NCBI RefSeq assembly: GCF_024331145.1
Contig: NZ_JANDJO010000004.1
Location: 124,001-188,000 of the forward strand
Length of the DNA: 64,000 nucleotides
Source of the DNA: Shimia sp. CNT1-13L.2
GTDB taxonomy: Bacteria > Pseudomonadota > Alphaproteobacteria > Rhodobacterales > Rhodobacteraceae
Direction: 5' to 3'
The position numbers and the translations under genes were made by a program. Numbering within the stretch: position 1 is the stretch's first letter; each line of letters starts with the position of its first letter. Below are positions 27,433 through 36,623 of the stretch, one piece after another. The notes beneath the pieces were generated by a model. That model saw nothing but the letters and a program-made list of their open reading frames with translations, searched no databases and had not been told where the DNA came from.

Positions 27433-28565
27433 ACCACACTGACCAGTTTTTCGGTGATGCGTACCGCCTCGGCAGCGCCATCCATCGCGGCACCATTCCC
27501 CGTGCGGGGGCCTTGAGCGATCACCCTGGCGACCAGATCGGCCATACGCGCCGGTGTCATGTCGGCGGTAGGCAGAACCTCGATTGCGGGCTGTTTGGCA
27601 AGCGAGGTAGAGCGCAGGGTCTGTTCTACTTCTCCGCCATCATCGAAGGGGACGAGAACAGAAGGGATGCCGGTTTGCAGGAGATCAAGCGCGGTGTTGT
27701 AGCCACACATGCTTAGCGAGGCGGCAGAGCAGTAGAGCATCTGCCGGAAGTCGGGGCGCACGGCCTCAATGGTGATGTCGAGATCGCCGGCCTTGTGTTT
27801 CAGCGCGGCAATCCGCGCGTCGCGGTCTGCGCCGCCAACAAGGATGTGCCAGTGCAGATCGCTTTGGCGGGCGGCCTCGATCGCGCATTCGAACATGGCC
27901 TGCCCGACTGATCCACCACCGGCACTGACCAGCACCTCGCCCTGCCCAGCCTTGTCAGGATGGGGTGTTGCGGCGGGCGGTGCCACGTAACCGGTGTAGT
28001 GCAACAGGGGCGCAATCGCATCGGTGACCGGCCAGCTTGCCGAGAGTTGGGTGATCTCGGGGTCGGAGTGGACCAAGACGCCGTCGTAGTAGGTTGTGAG
28101 AATCTGACAGGCTTTTTCCGCCTTTTTAGGTTTCGAGGGCGGGGCGAGGATATCGCGAATGGAGCATAGCACCCTCGGGCGGTTGGGCATGGCATGGGCC
28201 GCTTTGAGAAGGGCCAGAAACTCGTCCGACAAGGAACGGCGACCGAAGGGAAAGAGTTCGGTCAGGAGCACATCGGGTTGCAGGCGGTGCAGGGTTGCGA
28301 TGGCCAGCTGCTTGCGCGCTTCGAAGGTTTGCTCTGTGACCTCAAGGCCAGCATCGTCCAGTAGGCGGCTGAAATTGGTGCCGTCAGAGGCGACCGACGG
28401 CAATTGTATGAGATCGATTCCGGCAAAATCCATGTGCGGCGCGGGGCGGCCGCCCGACAGGATCGTGACGGTGTGGCCTGCGGCCAGATAGGCCCGGCCC
28501 AGTGTCAGGGCGCGGGACAGGTGGCCAGCGCCGAGAAGATGGGTGACGGAGATCAGAACCTTCAT
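27429..28565 (-). CDS. MurG-like (GT28-type) glycosyltransferase
   Basis: A 378-residue GT-B glycosyltransferase of the MurG/GT28 type. The N-terminal domain opens ISVTHLLGAGHLSRALTLGRAYLAAGH with the glycine-rich acceptor loop. The C-terminal domain has VLVSAGGGSVGQAMFECAIEAA and the nucleotide-sugar site MCGYNTALDLLQTGIPSVLVPFDDGGEVEQ. Start ATG 28565 overlaps the stop of the phosphatase gene (ATGA). A second glycosyltransferase of the same architecture is the first glycosyltransferase of this operon (31453-32676), suggesting ancestral duplication. Donor and acceptor cannot be read from sequence. Confidence 0.85.
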   Translation of the reverse strand: MKVLISVTHLLGAGHLSRALTLGRAYLAAGHTVTILSGGRPAPHMDFAGIDLIQLPSVASDGTNFSRLLDDAGLEVTEQTFEARKQLAIATLHRLQPDVLLTELFPFGRRSLSDEFLALLKAAHAMPNRPRVLCSIRDILAPPSKPKKAEKACQILTTYYDGVLVHSDPEITQLSASWPVTDAIAPLLHYTGYVAPPAATPHPDKAGQGEVLVSAGGGSVGQAMFECAIEAARQSDLHWHILVGGADRDARIAALKHKAGDLDITIEAVRPDFRQMLYCSAASLSMCGYNTALDLLQTGIPSVLVPFDDGGEVEQTLRSTSLAKQPAIEVLPTADMTPARMADLVARVIAQGPRTGNGAAMDGAAEAVRITEKLVSVV

Positions 28566-29146
28566 GCGACCCTGTCCAGACGCACGATTTCGGGTGAGGC
28601 GACGCGCAGGTCTGTGCCGTCGATCTCTACCACGAACAGGCGGTTTCGCTTGACGGCAAAGGGCGGCGTGCCAAGGAAATCCCAGCCGTGGGCCTTGGCG
28701 AGGATCATGCGCATGATGCCGATGTGGCAGACGGCAAGCGTATCGGCCTTGAGCGAAAACACCCAGTCGGCGAGACGGTTCCAGACCTCGGCCGGGGTTT
28801 CGCCGCCGGGGGGCTGATAGTCCCAGCCCCAGTATTCGATGTCCCGAAAGCCGGAGCTTGGATCGGCCTTGAGGTCGATGCCCTTGAGGCCTTCCCAATC
28901 GCCCCAGTTCATTTCGATCAGGGAGTCGACGGTTTCGGGCGCGCGGCCAGCAATGATTTCCGCCGTTTCGCGGGCGCGGTGAAGGGGGCTTGAGACCAGG
29001 GCGGCATCGGCCCAGTCGGATGGCAAGCGAAAGGCGGCAAGGTCGGCGCGGGCCTCGTCATCCAGCGTAATATCGGTGCGCCCCTGAATGCGGCCTGCAC
29101 GGTTCCAGTGCGTGTGCCCGTGACGCAGCATGGCCAATCGGATCAT
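28562..29146 (-). CDS. Histidine phosphatase family protein
   Basis: A 194-residue phosphoglycerate-mutase-like phosphatase. The catalytic LRHGHTHWN (RHG motif, about residues 8-16) is intact. SSPLHRARETAEII supplies the second arginine, E78-type MNWGDWEG the acid, and AVCHIGIMRMIL the second histidine. It sits in the middle of a glycan operon with four-base overlaps on both sides, so it likely dephosphorylates a sugar- or nucleotide-phosphate intermediate of that pathway (compare alpha-ribazole phosphatase-like enzymes), but this is inferred from position only. Confidence 0.9.
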   Translation of the reverse strand: MIRLAMLRHGHTHWNRAGRIQGRTDITLDDEARADLAAFRLPSDWADAALVSSPLHRARETAEIIAGRAPETVDSLIEMNWGDWEGLKGIDLKADPSSGFRDIEYWGWDYQPPGGETPAEVWNRLADWVFSLKADTLAVCHIGIMRMILAKAHGWDFLGTPPFAVKRNRLFVVEIDGTDLRVASPEIVRLDRVA

Positions 29147-30222
29147 GCGTTCTCTCCCATCAGTGTCTCAAGCACATCCCACAGGGTTTTGCGGGCGGCT
29201 GGCAAGAGATGATTTTGCTGAACGAAGGCGCGGGCCTGCGTGGCGCGGGAGGCCCAGTAATGCCGCGCGCCCCAGAGGCGATCAATCGCGGTGGCCATCG
29301 CGGTGATATCGCCTTCGGGCACCATCGCCGCGTTTGGCAGGACGTCGCGCACGCCGGGACGGTTCTCGGCCACGACGGGAACGCCCGCCGCCTGCGCCTC
29401 GAGGTAGACCATGCCGAAAGCCTCGTTCACACCCGGCCAAAGGAGAACCGAAGCGCGATCAAAGGCGGCGTCTTTTGCAGGCCCTTCCAGTTTGCCCAGA
29501 AAGGTGACGCGATCGCCGAATGGGGCGAACAGGGCTTCGACTTCGGCGCGGGCAGTCCCATCGCCGACGATTTCGCACCGCCAGTCGGGGGTCTTGAGGT
29601 GTTTCAGAACTTCGGCGGCCACGGTGTAGGACGCCAGCTTGTCGCCCGGACGCATCATGCCGAGGCACAGGATGGTCCGGTCCGAGGGCATCTGGTGCAC
29701 CGGAAGATCATCGCGGCGCAGGAAAGGGTGCAGGTGCGCGATGCGCTGGTCTTCGGGGGCGTGCTCCCGAAGCGAGACACCATCGCGTTCGGTGACATGG
29801 AAAATCGCCTGTGCCTGATCGGAGGCGGCGTGGGCCGCGCGGGCAAATTGATCCCACGGGCCATCAAGGCGTTTGTAGGCGCGTGTTGCTTCGATCTGGA
29901 TGTAGGGGATGTTCAGGGCCGCTGCGACCTTTGGGCCGATCAGGTCGGGCGCCTTGTAGTAGTTGTGATAGGTGACCCAGGCCGACCATCCGCCTTTGGC
30001 GATCAATCGCTCTGCCTCGGCCTCTGCGTCCTTGAAAAGCCCAGCCTGTACCGCGCTGTCGCCCTTGCCGTCATAGCTGCGCAGTTCGGAGACAAGGTCC
30101 ACGGTGCAATCGCGGGTCGGATCGGCCAGCGCGTCCATGATCCCCCGAGCCATTTCGCGATCTCCCGACGGGTTCGGATGGTTCGGGGACTTGAGCGGCG
30201 CGTAGAAGGCGATCCGGGCCAT
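29143..30222 (-). CDS. Glycosyltransferase family 4 protein (operon member 3)
   Basis: A 359-residue GT-B glycosyltransferase. The first domain opens MARIAFYAPLKSPNHPNPSGDREMARGIM, resembling the GT4 acceptor-binding start. The second has ILCLGMMRPGDKLASYTVAAEVL, VTFLGKL, and the nucleotide-sugar EX7E region in VNEAFGMVYLEAQAAGVPVVAENRPGVRDVL. No membrane segment. One base separates it from the previous glycosyltransferase gene and it overlaps the phosphatase gene by four bases, so the operon is strictly coupled. Confidence 0.87.
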   Translation of the reverse strand: MARIAFYAPLKSPNHPNPSGDREMARGIMDALADPTRDCTVDLVSELRSYDGKGDSAVQAGLFKDAEAEAERLIAKGGWSAWVTYHNYYKAPDLIGPKVAAALNIPYIQIEATRAYKRLDGPWDQFARAAHAASDQAQAIFHVTERDGVSLREHAPEDQRIAHLHPFLRRDDLPVHQMPSDRTILCLGMMRPGDKLASYTVAAEVLKHLKTPDWRCEIVGDGTARAEVEALFAPFGDRVTFLGKLEGPAKDAAFDRASVLLWPGVNEAFGMVYLEAQAAGVPVVAENRPGVRDVLPNAAMVPEGDITAMATAIDRLWGARHYWASRATQARAFVQQNHLLPAARKTLWDVLETLMGENA

Positions 30223-30223
30223 C

Positions 30224-31456
30224 TTACTCTCCGATCAGGGCCTTGAGACGGGCGTCGAGCGCCTTGATATGCGGGCCCATGAGGAAGTGATTGGTGAGAC
30301 GCTCGTAAGCGGCTTCGGCCAGGGAAAGGCGCTTCTGCGGATTGTTGCCAAGATCGGTCATGGCCGCGGCCAGTGCCTCGGGTGCGTCATCCGAAAGGAT
30401 GCCGTGAACGCCCGTGTCGATGAACTCGGGGATGGCAGAGACCGGGGTCGACAGGATGCAAAGCTTTTGCGAGGCGGCTTCCATCAGGACGTTGGGCAGG
30501 CCATCGCGGTCACCATCCTTGGCGATACGGCTGGGTAGAACGAAGATATCGGAGGCGCGCATGGCCTCGATCACTTCCGGCTGGTCGCAGGCCCCGCTCC
30601 AGGTGATGCGGTGGTCGATCCCGAGGTCGCGGGCGTATGCCTTGAGGGTATCGCCGTTGCCTCCGCCGATATGTTGCCAGTGCCAGTCGAGCGTTTCGGG
30701 CAGTTGGCCGAGGGCGGCGATCAGGTTGTCGAAGCCTTTCTTCTCGACCAGACGACCGACCGACAGGAGGCGCAGGGGGCCGTCGGTGATGGTGCGTTCC
30801 GGGGGGGCGGGAAAGCGGGCGAGATCAAGCCCGTGGTAGATCAGTTCGACCCGATCACGACGGTCAGCCAGTCCCTTGAGGTGCTCGGCGCCAAAGCCGG
30901 TGCAGGTGGCAAGAAACTCGGCCCCGTAAGTGCTGGCCTGGAGTTTCTCGCGCTTTTCCCATTCCGGCGAGGTCCAGATGTCCTTGGCGTGGGCCGATAC
31001 CCCCCAGTCCATGCCCCGCATGATGGCGGCATAGCGGGTGACAGAGGCCGGTGTGTGCATGAAATGCGCATAAAGGGCAGCGGTTTCCGGCGGCAATTCA
31101 GCGCCCAGAACGCAGGCCTGACCAAAGCGGCGGCCACGGTTGGTAGTGCGGTCGCGCATCAGATCCCACAGCCAGACAGCCGTCGCCTTCCAGAAGCCGC
31201 CGCGCAGGATGTTGCGACCGATGCCGCGCAAAACGCGCAGGGGTTCCTGATAGAGATACTCGGGCAGGTAGTTGACCTTGGCCTTGAGCCGGTCATGCAG
31301 CGGATGGCGCTTTTTGTCGGTTGGAAAGCGAAGCGACCAGATTTCCAGATCATGGCCCATTTCTTCGAGGGCCACGAGCTCCTGTGCGATGAAGGTTTCG
31401 GACAGGCGCGGCCAGCCCTTTACCACAACCGCCAGACGGGCGTGTTTTGTGTTCAT
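30224..31456 (-). CDS. Glycosyltransferase family 4 protein (operon member 2)
   Basis: A 410-residue retaining-type GT4 glycosyltransferase. It shows KGWPRLSETFIAQELVALEEMGHDLEIWSLR at the N-terminus (a pattern common in exopolysaccharide and colanic-acid-type transferases), HFMHTPASVTRYAAIMRG with HAKDIW, RLLSVGRLVEKKGFDNLIAAL, and FVLPSRIAKDGDRDGLPNVLMEAASQKL with the EX7E-like site. It overlaps the upstream GT28-like gene by four bases. Likely adds one sugar to the lipid-linked repeat or anchor of the glycan built by this operon. Confidence 0.88.
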   Translation of the reverse strand: MNTKHARLAVVVKGWPRLSETFIAQELVALEEMGHDLEIWSLRFPTDKKRHPLHDRLKAKVNYLPEYLYQEPLRVLRGIGRNILRGGFWKATAVWLWDLMRDRTTNRGRRFGQACVLGAELPPETAALYAHFMHTPASVTRYAAIMRGMDWGVSAHAKDIWTSPEWEKREKLQASTYGAEFLATCTGFGAEHLKGLADRRDRVELIYHGLDLARFPAPPERTITDGPLRLLSVGRLVEKKGFDNLIAALGQLPETLDWHWQHIGGGNGDTLKAYARDLGIDHRITWSGACDQPEVIEAMRASDIFVLPSRIAKDGDRDGLPNVLMEAASQKLCILSTPVSAIPEFIDTGVHGILSDDAPEALAAAMTDLGNNPQKRLSLAEAAYERLTNHFLMGPHIKALDARLKALIGE

Positions 31457-32676
31457 GCCACCCCTTGTGCGTCCTTCAGACCCAGCATTTCAAGAGAACG
31501 ATGTGAAACGAAATCCAACCCATCCAGAAGCCCCGGCACAAAGGCCGTCGAGGGTTTCTTCTGGTGCGGCAGTGCGCGGATGGCTTCGATCATGGCCTCG
31601 ACGGTCAGCCCTTCGCGGAATTCGTCGAGAACGCGCACAAGACCGAGTTCCTCGGCGCGGTGTGCACGGATGTATTGTTCGAGACGCGGCTTGGTGCGGG
31701 GCACGATGACCGCGGGCTTGTCGAATGACAGCATCTCGCAAAAGGTGTTGTAGCCGCCCATCGATACGATGCCCTGGGCACCGGTGATCAGGTTTTCCAT
31801 ACGGCTGTCGAAACCGGTGGTCTGCACGCGGCCATCAAGAGCGGCAACGCGGGTTTCAAACTCGGCACGCTGCTCGCCAGAGAGGAAGGGGCCGTAGACC
31901 AGCTTGGCATTGGGGCCGAGGTTGGGATCGCGTTCGTAGGCAGACAGAACGAGGTCCACCATGCTGGCGCCGTCGCCGCCACCGCCCGGAGTGATGAGAA
32001 TATAGTTCTCATCCGGGATCTCGCCCTCTTCGAGGACTTCGCGGCGGAGATAGCCGGTATATTTCATCCGCGACCGGAAGGCGGCGGAGAGGTCGAGACC
32101 TGCCGTGGGATCATAGATCGAGCGCAGGCCATAGACCCATGCCTCGTCATAGTATTTCTCGGCCGCTTCGATGGCGCCCTTGCGTTCCCATTCGGCGGCC
32201 AGAACTTCAGGTTCATCCAGCACGTCCCGCAGGCCCAGAACGATATGCGCCTTGCGCTTGTTCTTGAGCCAGTCGAGCGCCGGGATCAATTCGCCGCGAA
32301 ACCCCGTGGGTTCCTTGTCGACGATCAGGATGTCCGGATTGAAGTGCATGGCGGCCGACTTGATGAGACCCGCCCGCAATTCCGTGGTTTCGTCGATATC
32401 AAGGCCAAGCGTTTCGGAGGCATAGGAGCCATCGGGGTTCTTGGTAACACCGGGCAGGCGGATGTGGTCGACACGATCCGGGAAGGCAAAGCGCCCTGCG
32501 ACCGGAGACCCGGTGAGGATGATCGCGGAAATGCTCTGGTCTGCGGCGGTGATGGCACTGGCAAGGGTACGCGAGCGACGGAGATGGCCAAGGCCGAAGG
32601 TGTCATGGCTGTAGAACAGCACACGCGGCGAGCTGTTGCCCGCTGCCTGTCCGGTCACATTCTTGTCGTCAGCCAA
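31453..32676 (-). CDS. MurG-like glycosyltransferase (operon member 1)
   Basis: A 407-residue GT-B protein of GT28/MurG-like build. The N-terminal loop FYSHDTFGLGHLRRSRTLA is a variant of the GxGxR/H acceptor loop. ILITPGGGGDGASMVDLVL opens the second domain, and SMGGYNTFCEMLSFDKPAVIVPRTKPRLEQYIRA holds the nucleotide-sugar site. It lies 23 bases after the nucleotide-sugar dehydrogenase gene, so a uronic-acid-type donor from that enzyme could be its substrate, but this is inference. Paralogous in architecture to the gene at 27429-28565. Confidence 0.86.
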   Translation of the reverse strand: MADDKNVTGQAAGNSSPRVLFYSHDTFGLGHLRRSRTLASAITAADQSISAIILTGSPVAGRFAFPDRVDHIRLPGVTKNPDGSYASETLGLDIDETTELRAGLIKSAAMHFNPDILIVDKEPTGFRGELIPALDWLKNKRKAHIVLGLRDVLDEPEVLAAEWERKGAIEAAEKYYDEAWVYGLRSIYDPTAGLDLSAAFRSRMKYTGYLRREVLEEGEIPDENYILITPGGGGDGASMVDLVLSAYERDPNLGPNAKLVYGPFLSGEQRAEFETRVAALDGRVQTTGFDSRMENLITGAQGIVSMGGYNTFCEMLSFDKPAVIVPRTKPRLEQYIRAHRAEELGLVRVLDEFREGLTVEAMIEAIRALPHQKKPSTAFVPGLLDGLDFVSHRSLEMLGLKDAQGVA

Positions 32677-32699
32677 GTTCTTGCCCCTTTACCGCGAGA

Positions 32700-33977
32700 T
32701 CACAGTCGCAAATCCGACTCGGACTTCGCAAGCACCCCTTTGATATCGTACAGGATCGCGCCCGGCTTTCCGAGTGCTCTTATTGCCTCGGCTCCCATGG
32801 TCACGAATTCGGAATGGGAAACGGCAACAATGATTCCGTCATACGCCCCTTGTTCCGGTGTCTCAACCGGGGTGAGGCCATATTCTTCCTGCATCACTTC
32901 GGCACTGACCCACGGATCCCAGATATCGACCTCTGCTGAGTAGGATTGCAGCTCTTCCGCGATGTCGGCGACGCGGGTGTTGCGCGTGTCGGCGCAGTTT
33001 TCCTTGAAGGTGAACCCCATGATGAGCACGCGCGAACGGGCCGGGTTTTCCTTGCGTGCCAGCATCGCCTTGATCATCTCCTGGGCAACGTGACGGCCCA
33101 TGTGATCGTTGATGCGGCGTCCTGCGAGGATCACTTCGGGATGATAGCCCAGCTGTTCGGCGCGATAGGTCAGGTAGTAGGGATCGACACCGATACAGTG
33201 CCCGCCGACAAGACCCGGCTTGAACGGCAGGAAGTTCCACTTGGTTCCCGCAGCCTCGAGAACCTCGAGCGTATCGAGGCCAAGGCGGGAGAAGATCAGG
33301 GCGAATTCGTTGACCAATGCGATATTGAGGTCGCGCTGGGTGTTTTCGATGACCTTGGCCGCCTCGGCGGTCTTGATCGAACTGGCCCGATGGAGGCCCG
33401 CCTTGACGACCGGCGCGTAGATCGCCTCGACACGGTCGAGGGTTTCATCATCCTGCGCGGCGACCACCTTGATGACGGACTCGAGCGAATGTTCCGCATC
33501 ACCGGGGTTCACGCGTTCGGGCGAATAGGCGAGTTTGAAGTCTTCGTAGGCCCGTAGCCCGCTGCCGACGGCAAGCGCGGGACCGCAGACGTCTTCCGTC
33601 ACGCCGGGATAGACGGTGGATTCAAGGATGACCAGGTCGCCCTTGGACAGGTATGGCGCAATGCTGTTGCAGGCGCTGTGGATCGGCCCAAGGTCAGGTT
33701 TGCGTGCGTCGCTGATCGGGGTCGGCACGGCGATCACGTAGACCGTCGCGTCAGCAAGATCGGCGGGGTTCGACGTATAGAGCACGTTGGCGGCCTGCAT
33801 CGACTCGGTCGAGACCTCGCCGTTGCGATCTTCGCCGTTGCGCAGCGCGGCGACATGACCGTCGTGGGTATCAAAGCCGATCACGCCGAAGCCGTTTCTG
33901 GACAGGGCCAGGGCCAAAGGCAGCCCCACGTAGCCAAGACCAAGGACTGCGATTTTCTCTTTTGGTGCGATTGTCAC
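32700..33977 (-). CDS. tviB: UDP-N-acetylglucosamine 6-dehydrogenase-like nucleotide-sugar dehydrogenase
   Basis: Oxidises the C6 of a UDP-sugar to the uronic acid with 2 NAD+. The 425-residue protein matches the TviB/WbpO type: IAVLGLGYVGLPLALAL (NAD site), YSPERVNPGD, a GTKWNFLPFKPGLVGGHCIGVDPYYLTY segment with the catalytic cysteine (GGHCIG), RINDHMGRHVAQ and MGFTFKENCADTRNTRV. I start it at GTG 33977, right after GAGGATCC, because the longer frame adds an unlikely leader. First gene of the seven-gene glycan operon. The YSPERVNPGD and FKPGLVGGHCIG variants point to UDP-GlcNAc/ManNAc dehydrogenases and away from UDP-glucose dehydrogenase. Confidence 0.88.
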   Translation of the reverse strand: MTIAPKEKIAVLGLGYVGLPLALALSRNGFGVIGFDTHDGHVAALRNGEDRNGEVSTESMQAANVLYTSNPADLADATVYVIAVPTPISDARKPDLGPIHSACNSIAPYLSKGDLVILESTVYPGVTEDVCGPALAVGSGLRAYEDFKLAYSPERVNPGDAEHSLESVIKVVAAQDDETLDRVEAIYAPVVKAGLHRASSIKTAEAAKVIENTQRDLNIALVNEFALIFSRLGLDTLEVLEAAGTKWNFLPFKPGLVGGHCIGVDPYYLTYRAEQLGYHPEVILAGRRINDHMGRHVAQEMIKAMLARKENPARSRVLIMGFTFKENCADTRNTRVADIAEELQSYSAEVDIWDPWVSAEVMQEEYGLTPVETPEQGAYDGIIVAVSHSEFVTMGAEAIRALGKPGAILYDIKGVLAKSESDLRL

Positions 33978-34193
33978 GGATCCTCGCCCAGCGGCCAAGG
34001 CCGCGTCTTCTTCATCCGCACTTGCGCTAACGAAAACCACGGGAAATGTCACCCCTAAAGGCGCAGAAAGCACCGGCTAAGGACACAAAGACAACAGATT
34101 CCCCGGGCTTGGCGGCGCGGATAAACCCGAACGTTTACGTGGCGCGGGTTTCTGCGCTACATCTTGGCTGTAACGCGGCAGAAGGCTTTCTCG

Positions 34194-36545
34194 ATGGTAC
34201 TCCGATTTCTGGTTCTTGTTCTGACTGTACTTTTCCTTGCGCAGACCCCGCAAATCGGGATGGCGCAGGGAACGGAGGTCAGCGGCGAAGTAAGTGATAT
34301 TCTCCAACAGGCTGCCGACAATGGCATGAGCGTGATCGTGCTGGATGGTTCCGGCAACATGATAGGCGCCTCTGAGGAAGCCGGTGAGACGGAAGCGGAA
34401 GCCGAAGAGAGCGACGGCTCCCAGCTCATGAAAGCCCAGATGCGGGTCAAGAGTTTCCGGGAGACGTTTGCCCAGCGGCTGAGCGCCCTGCCCGCCGCCA
34501 TCAACGAAGTCGAGTTCATCCTGCGCGCCTCGAGCCCGACAGGCCAAATCTGGGCCTTTTTCGAGACGGTTATCTGGACGCTTGGGTTCCTCGCGATTGG
34601 TATCCTGTTCGAACGCGAGGTGTACGGCAAACGGTTTGCCATCAATTTCGTGGTGCCGCGCATCAAGGAAAATCCGGAAGGGTATTCGGGCAAACTGCCG
34701 TTCCTTGTCTATCGCTTTGTGGCTGGTTGTATCGGCATCTGCGTTTCGGTGGCCGTCGCTATTCTGGTGAGCTTCCTGGTCTTTGGCTCGACGGACGATA
34801 CCGCGATCGAATTCACCTATCTGACGGTGACGGCCGCCTACATGCTGGTGCGCGTGGTGTCACTGGTCTGGCGGATGATCCTGTCACCCTACCTTGATCA
34901 GTACCGCATTCCCGCGTTTTCAACCCACGATGCGCGCAAGTTGCACAACTGGCTGTTCTTCGTGGCGATGTTCGACATCTGCACGGCGTTCTTTGGCATC
35001 TGGCTGAAAGAGCTGGGACTGAACTACGATGTGTTTGCAATCATGTCGGTGGGTCTGAACACGGCGCTTCTGTTGCTGAACATCAGCATGATCTTTGCCA
35101 ACCGCGTCGCCATTTCGAACGCGATCCGGAATGGGCGCGATCTCGACGACGTGACGCTTGCCACACGTCTTGCCAGCCAGCTGTGGGCACCTTTCATGCT
35201 GGTCTACATGGTCATCGGCTGGGCGCGTCTGAACTTCCAGCTGGTGCTGGAACTGCCGGTCTCGATCCCGCTGATCGCCGGTGCCTACATGATCCTTATG
35301 TCAATCATCGTGGTCTACGCCACGATCAACTATGGCATCGAACGCTATTTCCAGCGTGCCCGCGCCATCCGAGAGCTGAACGAAGCTGCCGAGGAACTGG
35401 CCGCGGCTGCGGAAGAGGATGGTGAAGACGCGGAAGTTCAGGACGAGGTGGCCGAAATCGAGGAGCAGCTTGAAGAGCTGAACTCGAAGAAGATGAACAC
35501 CTTCGAAGATCTCGCGCGGCGTATCTCGGGGATTCTGGCGATGGTGGCGGGTCTCGTCGCCTGCATCAATATCTGGAACGGCGAAAACATCATGGACAGT
35601 GATGATTTTTCGGGACGCGCGATTGATGTGATCGTGATCCTGTTCCTTGGATATATCGTGTTCCATGCCTTCCGGATCTGGGTTGATACCAAGATCCGCG
35701 AAGAACAGGGGGATCAGCCGGAAGAGGCCGAGCTTGGTGACGAGGGTGGCGCGTCCAGTGCTTCTCGCCTGGCGACCCTGCTGCCGCTGTTCCGCAATTT
35801 CATCCTTGTGGTGATCACCGTCACCATCGTGCTGATTGCGCTGATGGAACTGGGTGTGAACGTCAGCCCGCTGTTCGCCGGTGCCGGTGTTGTTGGCCTG
35901 GCGATCGGTTTCGGCGCACAGACCCTTGTGCGGGATATTTTCTCGGGCGCGTTCTTCCTGTTCGACGATGCGTTCCGCAAGGGCGAGTACATCGACATTG
36001 GCAGCGTGAAAGGGACGGTCGAGAAAATCTCGGTACGTTCGTTCCAGCTGCGCCACCACCTTGGGCCGCTGCACACGGTGCCCTTTGGTGAAATCACCCA
36101 CCTGACGAACTTTTCGCGTGACTGGGTGATCATGAAGCTACCGCTGCGCGTGACATATGACACCGACGTGGAACGCGTGCGCAAGCTGATCAAGAAGCTG
36201 GGGATCAGCCTGCTGGATGATCCGGTTATCGGTAAGGATTTCATCCAGCCGCTGAAAAGCCAGGGTGTGATCGAGATGCAGGATTCGGCGATGATCATCC
36301 GGGTGAAGTTCATGACCAAGCCGGGGGATCAGTGGATGGTGCGCAAACGTGTCTTCCAGGAAATCCGCGATCTGTTCGAGCGCGAAGGCATCAAGTTCGC
36401 CCACCGCGAAGTGACCGTGCGCCTTGCGGATGAACCGAAAGAGCCGCTGAACGAGAAGCAGAAAGAAGCGATTGCAGGGGCGGTACAGGGCGCCATCGAC
36501 GACGAGGCGCTGGAAGGTCAGAGCGCCCCGATGGATGACCGGTAA
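34194..36545 (+). CDS. Large MscS-family mechanosensitive channel with N-terminal extension
   Basis: A 783-residue inner-membrane channel. The layout is a signal peptide (MVLRFLVLVLTVLFLAQ ... GMAQG), a short acidic periplasmic domain rich in E/D, about ten membrane helices interrupted by a highly charged coiled-coil-like stretch (about residues 390-430, EEDGEDAEVQDEVAEIEEQLEEL), then the MscS pore and beta domain: GAGVVGLAIGFGAQTLVRDIFSGAFFLFDDAFRKGEYIDIG. The architecture resembles the large MscK/YbdG/YnaI-type relatives. The ATG at 34194 is preferred over the TTG at 34164 because it begins the signal peptide and follows AGAAGG. It ends in a bidirectional terminator shared with the ABC operon. 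Confidence 0.9.
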   Translation: MVLRFLVLVLTVLFLAQTPQIGMAQGTEVSGEVSDILQQAADNGMSVIVLDGSGNMIGASEEAGETEAEAEESDGSQLMKAQMRVKSFRETFAQRLSALPAAINEVEFILRASSPTGQIWAFFETVIWTLGFLAIGILFEREVYGKRFAINFVVPRIKENPEGYSGKLPFLVYRFVAGCIGICVSVAVAILVSFLVFGSTDDTAIEFTYLTVTAAYMLVRVVSLVWRMILSPYLDQYRIPAFSTHDARKLHNWLFFVAMFDICTAFFGIWLKELGLNYDVFAIMSVGLNTALLLLNISMIFANRVAISNAIRNGRDLDDVTLATRLASQLWAPFMLVYMVIGWARLNFQLVLELPVSIPLIAGAYMILMSIIVVYATINYGIERYFQRARAIRELNEAAEELAAAAEEDGEDAEVQDEVAEIEEQLEELNSKKMNTFEDLARRISGILAMVAGLVACINIWNGENIMDSDDFSGRAIDVIVILFLGYIVFHAFRIWVDTKIREEQGDQPEEAELGDEGGASSASRLATLLPLFRNFILVVITVTIVLIALMELGVNVSPLFAGAGVVGLAIGFGAQTLVRDIFSGAFFLFDDAFRKGEYIDIGSVKGTVEKISVRSFQLRHHLGPLHTVPFGEITHLTNFSRDWVIMKLPLRVTYDTDVERVRKLIKKLGISLLDDPVIGKDFIQPLKSQGVIEMQDSAMIIRVKFMTKPGDQWMVRKRVFQEIRDLFEREGIKFAHREVTVRLADEPKEPLNEKQKEAIAGAVQGAIDDEALEGQSAPMDDR

Positions 36546-36571
36546 CGCGAAACCAATCGTCTGAAAAACGA

Positions 36572-36604
36572 ATGCCCCGGACATTGTCCGGGGCATCTTT
36601 CGTT
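36572..36604. terminator. Bidirectional terminator between the MscS gene and the ABC operon
   Basis: A perfect 11-bp stem, ATGCCCCGGAC (36572-36582) and GTCCGGGGCAT (36586-36596), with loop ATT. On the plus strand it is followed by CTTTCGTTT. It lies between converging genes and can serve both. Confidence 0.85.
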
Positions 36605-36623
36605 TGGGGTGTTGGTTGCTGCC

